From Salibaculum griseiflavum (lineage in GTDB: Bacteria > Pseudomonadota > Alphaproteobacteria > Rhodobacterales > Rhodobacteraceae): a stretch of DNA of 64,000 nucleotides. A program made the position numbers and the translations under genes. This document shows positions 18,357 through 26,767 of the stretch, in pieces. Each line of letters begins with the position of its first letter. Positions within the stretch are counted from its first letter, which is position 1. The stretch spans positions 124,001 through 188,000 of the forward strand of contig NZ_QETF01000004.1 of NCBI RefSeq assembly GCF_003129565.1, in the 5' to 3' direction. The notes below the pieces were generated by a model, which was not told the origin of the DNA, did not search any database, and was given only the letters and a program-made list of their open reading frames with translations.

Positions 18357-19414
18357 CGGTTGTCCTGGCCATGGCGGCCGCGCTCTGGGGGATCGGCATC
18401 GCGATGAAGGCGCCCTATTCGGCGCGCTTCACGATGATCGGTGTTCTTCTGGCGGCAGTGCTTCTGGTGCAGCTGGTTCTGCCCGATGGGCACCCCCTGC
18501 GCGAGGCGACGGGCGGCGATCCGCGCCTGTGGGGGTTGCTGATCGGGCTGGGGCTGGTCGTCTGGGCCTACAGCCTTGTTTTCCGCCGCATCAAGGCGCG
18601 GGCAAGGCGGGGGCAGGCCCGTGACGAGGCCCCGCAAGCCGGGAGTTTCTCCGAGACCGAACTGGAGCGCTATGCCCGCCATATCGTGCTGCGCGAGATC
18701 GGCGGACCGGGGCAGAAGGCCCTGAAAGAGGCGCGCGTGCTGGTCATTGGCGCCGGGGGGCTGGGCGCGCCTGCGCTGCAATACCTGGCTGCTGCCGGTG
18801 TCGGCACGATTGGTGTGATCGACGATGATGTCGTGGACAACTCGAACCTGCAACGACAGGTGATCCACACCGATGCCCGCATCGGCATGCCCAAGGTCCA
18901 TTCCGCGGCCGAGGCGATGGAGGCGCTTAACCCCTATGTGACGGTGCGCCCCTACCAGCGCCGCCTGAGCGAAGAAATCGCGACGGACTTGTTCACTGAG
19001 TACGACCTTGTCCTTGACGGATCGGACAATTTCGACACGCGCTACCTTGTCAACCGCACTTGCGCGGCCCTTGGAATTCCACTGATCGCTGCCGCGCTGA
19101 CCCAGTGGGAGGGGCAGATCAGCCTCTATGATCCGGCCAAGGGCACGCCCTGCTATGAATGCATCTTCCCGCAGCGCCCCGCACCGGGTTTGGTGCCCAG
19201 CTGTGCCGAGGCCGGGGTATTGGGTCCGCTGCCCGGCGTGATAGGCGCGATGATGGCCGTCGAGGCGGTCAAGGCGATCACCGGTGCGGGCGAAGGGTTG
19301 CGCGGGCGGATGATGATCCATGACGCGCTTTATGGCGAGACCCGTGTGATGGCGTTGAAACCGAAGGCCGATTGCCCCATCTGCGGGGGTGACCGAGAAG
19401 GACAGACCACATGA
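18353..19414 (+). CDS. Membrane-anchored HesA/MoeB/ThiF (E1-like) adenylyltransferase
   Basis: The 353-residue protein joins about 85 residues with three hydrophobic segments ([46 protein letters not shown]) to a full E1-like domain. The ATP-binding glycine loop [19 protein letters not shown], the SNLQRQVIH motif, a catalytic Cys in [13 protein letters not shown] and two zinc cysteine pairs (CYEC, CPIC) are visible. MoeB/ThiF enzymes adenylate the C-terminus of sulfur-carrier proteins for molybdopterin or thiamine synthesis; the partner here is unknown. It is coupled to dut and to the peptidase by ATGA overlaps. Confidence 0.9.
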   Translation: MTVVLAMAAALWGIGIAMKAPYSARFTMIGVLLAAVLLVQLVLPDGHPLREATGGDPRLWGLLIGLGLVVWAYSLVFRRIKARARRGQARDEAPQAGSFSETELERYARHIVLREIGGPGQKALKEARVLVIGAGGLGAPALQYLAAAGVGTIGVIDDDVVDNSNLQRQVIHTDARIGMPKVHSAAEAMEALNPYVTVRPYQRRLSEEIATDLFTEYDLVLDGSDNFDTRYLVNRTCAALGIPLIAAALTQWEGQISLYDPAKGTPCYECIFPQRPAPGLVPSCAEAGVLGPLPGVIGAMMAVEAVKAITGAGEGLRGRMMIHDALYGETRVMALKPKADCPICGGDREGQTT

Positions 19415-21429
19415 CCAACCTCCTGCTTGCCGACTGGGACACAGCCTTCGGCCTGCCGCCCTATGACAGGATCACCGATGCCGACTATGCCGCGGCGGTC
19501 GAGGCGGCGCTGGATGAGGCGCGCGCCAATATCGCCGCGATTGCCGAAAACCCCGATGCGCCGAGCTTTGCCAACACGATCGAGGCGCTGGAACTGGCCG
19601 ATGAAACGCTGGGCCGGGTGCTGGGGGCGTTCTACGCCCAGGCAGGAGCCGACAGCAACGACGCGCGCCAGGCCCTGATGCGCGAGTTTTCCCCGAAACT
19701 GGCCGCCTACGGCTCCGAGATCACGTCGAACGCGGCGCTGTTCGCCCGCATCGAGGCGCTTTGGCAGGACCGCGAGACGCTGGACCTGACCGAGGAACAG
19801 GCCCGCGTGTTGATGCTGACCCGGCGCGGTTTCGTGCGGGCGGGGGCGCAGTTGCAAGGGGCCGAGGCCGCCCGGCTGACGGAGATAAAGCAACGGCTGG
19901 CCGAGCTGGGCACGCAATTCACGCAGAACCTGCTGGCTGATGAGCGGGACTGGTTCATGGACCTGTCCGAACAGGATTTGCAGGCCCTGCCCGGTTTCGT
20001 GCAGGACGCCGCCCGCGCTGCCGGGGCAGAACGGGGGCGAGGCCCGGTCGTGACGACCTCGCGATCCTTGATCGTGCCGTTTCTGCAATTCTGTCCTGAC
20101 CGGGCCCTGCGGGAAAAAGCCTACGAGGCCTGGACCGCGCGCGGGGCGATGGGCGGTGAAACCGACAATCGCGCCATCGCCGCCGAGGTGTTGAAGCTGC
20201 GCGAGGAGCGCGCCGCCCTGCTTGGCTATGAGACGTTCGCGGCCTACAAGCTGGAAACCGAGATGGCCGGCGCCCCGGGCGCCGTGCGCGATCTGTTGAT
20301 GCAGGTCTGGACGCCGGCCAAGCGCGGCGCCGAAGCGGATGCGCAGGTTCTTGAAACCATGCTGCATGCCGACGGAATCACAGGGCCGCTGCGGCCATGG
20401 GACTGGCACTACTACAGTGAAAAACGGCGCGCCGCCGAACATGATCTGAACGAGGCCGAGCTGAAACCCTATCTGCAACTGGACCGGATGATCGAAGCGG
20501 CCTTCGACTGTGCGTATCGCCTGTTCGGGTTGGAGTTCCGGGAAATCGAGGCGCCCCTCTACCACCCCGATGTGCGCGCCTGGGAGGTGACACGCGACGG
20601 GTCGCACATGGCCGTTTTCATCGGTGATTATTTCGCGCGCGGTTCGAAACGTTCGGGCGCATGGTGCAGCGCCATCCGTAGCCAGCAGAAGCTGGCGGGC
20701 GATATCCGCGCGCATGTCGTGAATGTGTGCAATTTTGCCAAACCGGGCGAGGGACAGCCGGCACTACTGTCCTATGATGATGCGCGCACGCTGTTCCACG
20801 AATTTGGTCATGCCCTGCACCATATCCTCTCGGACGTGACCTACGCCTCGATCAGCGGCACCTCTGTGGCCCGCGATTTCGTGGAACTGCCCAGCCAGCT
20901 TTACGAGCACTGGCTGGAGGTGCCCGAGGTGTTGGAACATTATGCCACCCATGCCGAGACCGGCGAGCCAATGCCGCGTGATCTGCTGGACAGGCTTCTG
21001 GCGGCCACGACCTATGATATGGGTTTCCAGACGGTCGAATACCTCGCCTCGGCGCTGGTGGATCTGGCCTTTCACGATGGCCCCGCCCCGGTGGATCCGA
21101 TGCAGAAACAGGCCGAGATTCTCGAAGAGATCGGGATGCCAGAGGCCATTCGGATGCGCCACGGCACGCCGCATTTCGCCCATGTCTTTGCGGGCGATGG
21201 CTATTCCTCGGGCTATTACAGCTACATGTGGTCCGAGGTCATGGACGCGGATGCCTTCGAGGCGTTCCAGCAGGCCGGCGGCCCCTTCGACGCCAAGATG
21301 GCCCAAGCGCTGGAAGCGCACATCCTGTCAAGGGGCGGGTCCGAGGACGCGGCGGCGCTTTATACCCGGTTCCGAGGAGAGATGCCCGACGCGGCGGCGC
21401 TGCTACGGGGCCGGGGCCTGGCCGCGTAA
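19411..21429 (+). CDS. M3 family metallopeptidase (oligopeptidase A/Dcp-like)
   Basis: The 672-residue protein has the zinc motif HEFGHALHHIL and the downstream glutamate region of thimet-type oligopeptidases, plus C-terminal DGYSSGYYSYMWSEVMDADAF, a conserved substrate-site segment. Such enzymes degrade short peptides in the cytoplasm. No signal peptide is present. Whether it is OpdA- or Dcp-like cannot be settled from sequence alone. It closes the coaBC-dut-moeB-like operon and overlaps the convergent 81-residue gene by 27 bases. Confidence 0.94.
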   Translation: MTNLLLADWDTAFGLPPYDRITDADYAAAVEAALDEARANIAAIAENPDAPSFANTIEALELADETLGRVLGAFYAQAGADSNDARQALMREFSPKLAAYGSEITSNAALFARIEALWQDRETLDLTEEQARVLMLTRRGFVRAGAQLQGAEAARLTEIKQRLAELGTQFTQNLLADERDWFMDLSEQDLQALPGFVQDAARAAGAERGRGPVVTTSRSLIVPFLQFCPDRALREKAYEAWTARGAMGGETDNRAIAAEVLKLREERAALLGYETFAAYKLETEMAGAPGAVRDLLMQVWTPAKRGAEADAQVLETMLHADGITGPLRPWDWHYYSEKRRAAEHDLNEAELKPYLQLDRMIEAAFDCAYRLFGLEFREIEAPLYHPDVRAWEVTRDGSHMAVFIGDYFARGSKRSGAWCSAIRSQQKLAGDIRAHVVNVCNFAKPGEGQPALLSYDDARTLFHEFGHALHHILSDVTYASISGTSVARDFVELPSQLYEHWLEVPEVLEHYATHAETGEPMPRDLLDRLLAATTYDMGFQTVEYLASALVDLAFHDGPAPVDPMQKQAEILEEIGMPEAIRMRHGTPHFAHVFAGDGYSSGYYSYMWSEVMDADAFEAFQQAGGPFDAKMAQALEAHILSRGGSEDAAALYTRFRGEMPDAAALLRGRGLAA

Positions 21430-21648
21430 ACGCTCGGCCAGCTTCTCGATTTCGCGCAACTCGTCAGCCACGGCCCCGGCAAACGCCAAGGCTTCGTCTG
21501 GCACCGCGCCGGGGTCCTCGGCGCCCAGTTCGAGGTGATTGCGGTCGGCCAGGAAACTGTCGAGTGATGGTTCCTGCAGCACGGCCACGATCCGCGCCAG
21601 CAGTTTGCGCTGTGCGATCAGGCGGGCCTCCAATGTCTCTGGGGTCAC
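21403..21648 (-). CDS. Small hypothetical protein, 81 residues
   Basis: A mostly helical, acidic product starting MTPETLEARLIAQRKLLARI and ending in ELREIEKLAERLRG. No family is recognised. Support for its being real is the four-base ATGA overlap with the upstream cation transporter, the absence of rare codons, and a sensible helical composition. It could be a soluble accessory of the transporter, but nothing in the sequence proves that. Confidence 0.6.
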   Translation of the reverse strand: MTPETLEARLIAQRKLLARIVAVLQEPSLDSFLADRNHLELGAEDPGAVPDEALAFAGAVADELREIEKLAERLRGQAPAP

Positions 21649-22562
21649 GTTGCGTTCTCCTTTTGCGGGTCGTCGGGATGCGGCGTCACACCATGTGGGT
21701 CCTTGTGGATCAGAACATCCGCCTGCGGATACTCCTTCAGGATGGCACGCCGCAGCCCGGCACCAATGGAATGGGCCTGGTACAGGGTCTGGGTGCCGTC
21801 CAGCTCGATATGCAGGTTGACGAACAGGCGGCTGCCCGATTGCCGGGTCTTGAGGTCATGATGCCCCAGCACGCCGGGATAGTCGCGGGCGATTTGCGAG
21901 ATTGCCGCAATTGTGTCCGCATCGGCCTGCCGGTCCATCAGGGCATGCCAGGCGCCGCGCCCGATCCGCACCGCGCCGACGATCAGCATGGCGGCGGCTC
22001 CCAGTGCGACGATGCTGTCCACCTGGCCCAGCCCGAACAGGGCGGACGCGGCCAGCGCCAGAAGCGCGCCCAGATTGGGCACCAGGTCACCGATATAGTG
22101 CAGGCTGTCGGCGGCCACGACCTTGTTGCCGGTGCGCCGCGCGACCCGGCGCTGCCACCAGACCAGCGCCCCGGTCAGCAGGATCGAGAGGATCATCACC
22201 GCGATCCCCTTGCTTTCCTGCGCGGGCAGGGGGCTGTTCCCGGCCACCAGACGCATGGTCGCCGCCCCGCCGATGACCCCGGCCGAGGCGATGATGATCA
22301 TTGATTGCGCCAGTGCAGCAAGGTCCTCGACGGCGGTATGGCCGAAGGCGTGGTCGGCATCCGCCGGTTTTGCCGCATAGGCGATGGCGGCCAGGCCGCC
22401 CAGGGACATCATCAGGTCGAGCGCACTGTCGGCGAGGGCCGCCGCAACCGCCAGAGACCCGGTTTCGCGCAGGGCCCAGAGCTTGGCCAGGACGAGCACC
22501 AGCGCGACGGTGACCGAAGCGATGCCGGCAGACAGGTTGAGCGTGGTGTCCGAACGGGTCAT
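21645..22562 (-). CDS. Cation diffusion facilitator (CDF/FieF-like) transporter
   Basis: The 305-residue protein has six predicted membrane segments and a cytoplasmic C-terminal domain. Helix 2 contains ADSALDLMMSLGGLAAI with the first DxxxD metal site, and helix 5 has a further site in AADSLHYIGDLVPNLGAL. CDF proteins export Zn, Fe, Mn or Cd against protons. The DxxxD/HxxxD arrangement is FieF-like, and the ion cannot be assigned. ATG 22562 (MTRSDTTLNLSAG) fits the family; the frame's earlier start at 22754 adds an unlikely arginine-rich tail. Confidence 0.92.
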   Translation of the reverse strand: MTRSDTTLNLSAGIASVTVALVLVLAKLWALRETGSLAVAAALADSALDLMMSLGGLAAIAYAAKPADADHAFGHTAVEDLAALAQSMIIIASAGVIGGAATMRLVAGNSPLPAQESKGIAVMILSILLTGALVWWQRRVARRTGNKVVAADSLHYIGDLVPNLGALLALAASALFGLGQVDSIVALGAAAMLIVGAVRIGRGAWHALMDRQADADTIAAISQIARDYPGVLGHHDLKTRQSGSRLFVNLHIELDGTQTLYQAHSIGAGLRRAILKEYPQADVLIHKDPHGVTPHPDDPQKENAT

Positions 22563-22666
22563 GATCCCATGCTTAGCGTGGCGCGCGCGCCAGAGAAAGA
22601 ATGTGCTGCGCGATGAAGCGACGGCGCCGGCGACTTTGCATTGGTGCCTCACGGCGGCGGTCTGCG

Positions 22667-23185
22667 CTAGTCCCGAATCTCTTCGGCATCGACGCCCCAG
22701 AGCGCGGCCTTCGGGGCCCAGCCCTTGTAGCCCCCTGCAAAAAGACGGCACCAATCAGGGCCGCATTCGTCCAGCTCGGCGATGACGCCCAGCTCCAGCA
22801 TGGCGGTTTGGCTGGCGTCCTCCTCCGGGCGTGACAGCAGCGGCAGCATATCGCGTTCCACGATCACCGTGCGATTGCCGGACAGAAGCGTGTAATGCAC
22901 CCAGCCGCCCATCCCCTCGCGATCCGTCACGCGGCGCCAATGGCCGTATTCCCCGACCACCTGCAGGGGCATGTCGCGCCGGGCGAACACCCAGTCAATG
23001 CGGTGTGACAGGCTTGGTCCGCGGCGCACATTGGCCTCGTTCGCCTTCAGCGAAACGAAGCGCGGCAAAGGCAGGTTGGTCACCGGCCCGCGTTCTATGG
23101 TCGCGGCCTGCGCAATCTCCTGCGCCGGGACCGTGCCCGCGCTAAGCACGAAAAAACACGTCAGAACGTGCCGCAGGATTTTCAT
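22667..23185 (-). CDS. Secreted SH3-domain protein
   Basis: The 172-residue product has a signal peptide (KILRHVLTCFFVLSAGTVPA) and then bacterial SH3 repeats: LKANEANVRRGPSLSHRIDWV with the typical NVRxGP motif, GGWVHYTLLSG, and a second, weaker unit ending KGWAPKAALWGV. Such proteins act in the envelope, often binding peptidoglycan. ATG 23185 follows AGGTGGG at good spacing. It is divergent from the dehydrogenase gene. Confidence 0.85.
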   Translation of the reverse strand: MKILRHVLTCFFVLSAGTVPAQEIAQAATIERGPVTNLPLPRFVSLKANEANVRRGPSLSHRIDWVFARRDMPLQVVGEYGHWRRVTDREGMGGWVHYTLLSGNRTVIVERDMLPLLSRPEEDASQTAMLELGVIAELDECGPDWCRLFAGGYKGWAPKAALWGVDAEEIRD

Positions 23186-23295
23186 GGGCCCACCTGGTAT
23201 TCTGCACCTCGTCCGCGCGGGGTTCTTGTGCCGCGTCGCGGATACAGGCACGTTGCCACACAGAGCAAGTCAAGGAAAGCGACGGAGGACCACGG

Positions 23296-24282
23296 ATGCC
23301 ACGCAAACGCCTGAGTGTTGTCGTCACGCGACGGTTGCCCGAGGTGGTCGAGACCCGCATGAAGGAACTGTTCGACGTGCAACTGCGCGACGATGACAGC
23401 CCGATGACCCCCGAGGAACTGGTTGAGGCGGTGCGGCATTGCAACGTGCTGGTGCCGACGCTGACGGACACTATCAATGCCGGACTGCTCGGGCAGGCTG
23501 GTGAAAACCTCAAGCTGATCGCCAATTACGGTGCGGGCGTGGACCATATCGACGTGGGAACCGCACGCCAGCGCGGCATCCTGGTGTCCAACACGCCGGA
23601 TGTTGCGACCGAGGATACCGCCGACATGACCATGGCGCTTCTACTGGCGGTCACAAGGCGCATTCCCGAGGGGCTGGCGCGGATGCAGTCGGGAGAATGG
23701 AGCGGCTGGGCCCCCAACGCGATGCTGGGCGGGCGCATTGCCGGGCGGCGGCTGGGTATCCTGGGCATGGGCCGGATCGGCCAGGCGGTGGCGCGGCGGG
23801 CGGCGGCCTTCGGTATGCAGGTGCATTATCACAACCGCCGCCGCCTGCGCCCCGAGACCGAGGAAGACCTGGGTGCCACCTATTGGGAAAGCCTCGACCA
23901 GATGATCGCGCGGATGGACGTGGTGTCGATCAACTGCCCGCATACGCCATCGACCTTCCACCTTATGAATGCGCGACGGCTCAAGCTGATGAAAGAGGAT
24001 GCGGTGATCGTGAACACCTCGCGCGGCGAGGTGATCGACGAAAACGCACTGACCCGGATGTTGCGCAATGGCGAACTGGCCGGGGCCGGTCTGGACGTTT
24101 TCGAACATGGCAACCAGATCAATCCCCGCCTGCGGGAGCTCAAGAATGTCGTGCTGCTTCCGCATATGGGATCGGCCACGCGCGAGGGGCGGATCGAGAT
24201 GGGTGAGAAGGTCCTGCTGAACATCAAGACCTTCGATGACGGGCACCGCCCGCCGGATCAGGTCGTGCCCTCGATGCTCTAG
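23296..24282 (+). CDS. D-2-hydroxyacid dehydrogenase (D-glycerate dehydrogenase-like)
   Basis: The 328-residue NAD(P)-dependent enzyme has the Rossmann motif LGILGMGRIGQAVARRA, the catalytic Arg in VNTSRGEVIDE, the Glu in ELAGAGLDVFE and the His in LLPHMGSATREGR. The N-terminus PRKRLSVVVTRRLPEVVETR matches hydroxypyruvate/glyoxylate reductases of the GyaR type, but substrate choice in this family cannot be read from motifs alone. The gene stands alone, followed by a short hairpin. Confidence 0.9.
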   Translation: MPRKRLSVVVTRRLPEVVETRMKELFDVQLRDDDSPMTPEELVEAVRHCNVLVPTLTDTINAGLLGQAGENLKLIANYGAGVDHIDVGTARQRGILVSNTPDVATEDTADMTMALLLAVTRRIPEGLARMQSGEWSGWAPNAMLGGRIAGRRLGILGMGRIGQAVARRAAAFGMQVHYHNRRRLRPETEEDLGATYWESLDQMIARMDVVSINCPHTPSTFHLMNARRLKLMKEDAVIVNTSRGEVIDENALTRMLRNGELAGAGLDVFEHGNQINPRLRELKNVVLLPHMGSATREGRIEMGEKVLLNIKTFDDGHRPPDQVVPSML

Positions 24283-24295
24283 TGCTGTCGCATTT

Positions 24296-24315
24296 CGCGG
24301 TTGTTGGAAACCGCG
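24296..24315. repeat. Short stem-loop after the hydroxyacid dehydrogenase gene
   Basis: Arms CGCGGTT and AACCGCG with a six-base loop, 13 bases after the stop codon. There is no following T-run, so termination is only a possibility. Confidence 0.35.
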
Positions 24316-24364
24316 ATCCAGCCCTGTTTCACGGCGACATCGCGGACATTGCCGACCCGTATCG

Positions 24365-24580
24365 TCAGCGCGTCATGGAGAGGGTCGAGAACCGCATGAA
24401 GTCGTTGTCGGCCCGTGCGCCCACGATCTCGGGGACGTAGGGACTACTGGTCGCGGTGTCGGATCCGTCGAAACCGGGAAACAGCATGCCGCGATTGTCC
24501 ATCCGCGACGCGATCTCCGGTGACCCGCACGCGCCAAGGGCCGTCACGGCGCAAAGCGCCACAAGCGTGTATCTGGTCAT
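24365..24580 (-). CDS. Small putative lipoprotein, 71 residues
   Basis: The signal sequence MTRYTLVALCAVTALGACGS carries a good lipobox (LGAC, Cys18), and the mature part of about 53 residues is polar with no recognisable domain. A purine-rich stretch (GAGAG) lies about ten bases upstream of the ATG. Function is unknown. The stretch 24581-24773 between it and panB shows no further gene. Confidence 0.65.
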   Translation of the reverse strand: MTRYTLVALCAVTALGACGSPEIASRMDNRGMLFPGFDGSDTATSSPYVPEIVGARADNDFMRFSTLSMTR

Positions 24581-24773
24581 AGCCTGCTCTCCTCGCGGGG
24601 CCGCTTTTGGTGCGGCATCCTCGCATTACCTGCCAGAGGTATTAAGGATTCGGCTCTCGTTGAGCTAGGGCAAACCCGCCCGCAATGACGCCCCTGAGAT
24701 AAAATTGTCGCAGAAACAACCCTATATCGGTGTGGCGCCTGCCGCGAAATCACGCTGAGTCGTGGAACCGGCG

Positions 24774-25586
24774 CTATTTGTAGACCTGGTCCGGTCCCGG
24801 AAAGGCGCGGGTCTTGACCTCGTCGGCGTAGGACTTGACCGCCTCTTCGATCATCGGGCCCAACTGGCCGTAGACCTTGACGAATTTCGGGGTCCAGGGG
24901 TTCAGGCCAAGCATGTCCTCAAGCACGAGGATCTGCCCGTCGCAATTCTTCGACGCGCCGATGCCAATCGTGGGGATGTCGACCGCCTCGGTGATGCGGT
25001 CGGCCAGTTCCTCGACCACGCCTTCGACCACGACCGCGAAGGCCCCGGCCTCGGCGACGGCTTTCGCATCCTCGATATGCACCTTCCAGGCCTCTTCATC
25101 CCGGCCCTGCACCTTGAAGCCGCCCATCGTGTTCACCGATTGCGGGGTCAGGCCGATATGAGCCATCACGGGGATGCCCCGTTCGACCAGGAAGCGGATC
25201 GTTTCCGCCATCCGCGCGCCGCCTTCCAGCTTGACCGCCTGGCACTGGGTGTCTTTCATGATCGTCGCAGCGTTTCGAAAGGCCATGTTCGGGCTTTCCT
25301 CGTAGGTGCCGAAGGGCATGTCCACGACGACGAGCGCCCGCTTGGTCCCACGCACCACGGCCTTGCCATGCATGATCATCAGGTCCAGCGGCACGCCCAC
25401 GGTGCTTTCCATGCCGTGCATCACCATGCCGAGGCTGTCGCCGACAAGGATGAAGTCGGCATACTTGTCGACCAGCGCCGCGGTATGCGCGTGGTAGGAG
25501 GTCAGCGACACGATCGGCTCGCCTCCCTTGCGGGAACGGATCTGCGGCACGGTCATGCGGCGAACGGTTTCGGTCTGGGCGCTCAT
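24774..25586 (-). CDS. panB: 3-methyl-2-oxobutanoate hydroxymethyltransferase
   Basis: PanB makes ketopantoate from ketoisovalerate and methylene-tetrahydrofolate, the first committed step to pantothenate. The 270-residue protein has [20 protein letters not shown], the metal-site region [28 protein letters not shown] and [16 protein letters not shown], all family signatures. ATG 25586 is chosen because it overlaps the panC stop by four bases and starts the conserved protein. Confidence 0.97.
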   Translation of the reverse strand: MSAQTETVRRMTVPQIRSRKGGEPIVSLTSYHAHTAALVDKYADFILVGDSLGMVMHGMESTVGVPLDLMIMHGKAVVRGTKRALVVVDMPFGTYEESPNMAFRNAATIMKDTQCQAVKLEGGARMAETIRFLVERGIPVMAHIGLTPQSVNTMGGFKVQGRDEEAWKVHIEDAKAVAEAGAFAVVVEGVVEELADRITEAVDIPTIGIGASKNCDGQILVLEDMLGLNPWTPKFVKVYGQLGPMIEEAVKSYADEVKTRAFPGPDQVYK

Positions 25587-26434
25587 GGGTGGACCTCCCT
25601 CTGGTCGATCAAGAGGACATGGTTGTCCCCGCGGCCGAATTCGGCGGAAATCATGATGCCGACCGGCGCGGTCAGGCGGCCGGTGGCGGGCGAGAAATCG
25701 GACAGCCAAACGATATCGAGCCCCTTGAGTGTCGCGCGGGGTTCGGTGGCGATGGTCTCCCGGATGATCCGGGCAAGGTCTTCGACCCGGCCCGCGCCGC
25801 TGGTTTGCGCGGCATCGAGGGCACGCGACAGAACCGGCGCGGCGGCGCGATCCTCGGGCGTCAGACGGACATTGCGGCTGGACATGGCCAGTCCGTCGGC
25901 CTCTCGCACGGTGGGCACGCCGCGAATGTTCAGCGGCATGTGCAGGTCGCGGACCATGCGTTTGATCACATGCAGCTGCTGGAAATCCTTTTCCCCGAAA
26001 TAGGCGGCGTCGGGCTGGCAGATGTTGAACAGCTTGGCTACCACGGTGGTGACGCCCCGGAAATGACCGGGCCGGACCGCGCCATGCAGGATATTGGCCA
26101 GGCGGGTGGTCTCGACGATGGTTTCATCACCTTCAGGGTAGATTTCGGACACCTCGGGGATCAGCACCGCATCGACGCCGGCGGCTTCCAGCATCTCAAG
26201 ATCGCGGGCCTCGGTGCGGGGGTAGTTTTCCAGGTCGGCGGCCTCGCCGAACTGGGTGGGATTGACGAAGATCGTGGCGACGACCCGGTCATGGGCGCCG
26301 CGTGCCTCGGAGACCAGCGCCATGTGGCCGTCATGCAGCGCGCCCATCGTGGTGACCAGGCCCACGCCCTCTCCGGCGGCGCGGAACCGGGCCACGGCGG
26401 CGCGGATATCGGAAACGGTTCGGCAGATCTGCAT
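25583..26434 (-). CDS. panC: Pantothenate synthetase
   Basis: PanC condenses pantoate and beta-alanine with ATP. The 283-residue protein shows the HIGH-type motif [54 protein letters not shown] and [12 protein letters not shown]. It is the first gene of the panC-panB pair and is coupled to panB by ATGA. No separate panD was found in the window. Confidence 0.97.
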   Translation of the reverse strand: MQICRTVSDIRAAVARFRAAGEGVGLVTTMGALHDGHMALVSEARGAHDRVVATIFVNPTQFGEAADLENYPRTEARDLEMLEAAGVDAVLIPEVSEIYPEGDETIVETTRLANILHGAVRPGHFRGVTTVVAKLFNICQPDAAYFGEKDFQQLHVIKRMVRDLHMPLNIRGVPTVREADGLAMSSRNVRLTPEDRAAAPVLSRALDAAQTSGAGRVEDLARIIRETIATEPRATLKGLDIVWLSDFSPATGRLTAPVGIMISAEFGRGDNHVLLIDQREVHP

Positions 26435-26608
26435 GGGGCGGGTCCGGGCGGATATGGTCGGTTTCGCAGGCCTACACCGGGGGAGGGGATGCGGGCAAGC
26501 TGTCTTGCGACTGTTGGGCGGGACCGAAAGGGCTGCTTCCGCAGGCTTTCATCCGGCCAATTCAGCATGATCGCACCGCCCCGGCCGGGTGCGGGCTGCG
26601 GGCGGGAT

Positions 26609-26657
26609 GGGGGCGCTGCCCCCGTCGGCCGGGGCCGACTCCCCCGCGGTATTTTCG
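26609..26657 (+). repeat. Two-hairpin dispersed element, intergenic copy
   Basis: Hairpin 1 pairs GGGGGC with GCCCCC around GCT. Hairpin 2 pairs GTCGGCC with GGCCGAC around GG. A tail TCCCCCGCGGTATTTTCG follows. A second copy in the same orientation lies at 44223-44270 inside xdhA. The element occupies the 333-base gap between panC and the FAD/GcvT gene; apart from it that gap shows no gene or clear promoter. Confidence 0.75.
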
Positions 26658-26767
26658 ACCCAAAGAAGCCGGGCGTCGGTTTTGAAGGTTTTGGCGTCGG
26701 CTGCGGTTCGCCGAAATCGGCCAGAACGGGCATGGTAGCGTCGGAAAAGAAAACTGGAGTCGCCAAG

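Noticed and set aside
25589-26767. The 5' extension of the FAD/GcvT gene by about 390 codons
   Set aside because: The extension is antisense to panC and runs through the repeat element; the FAD fold begins at ATG 26768.
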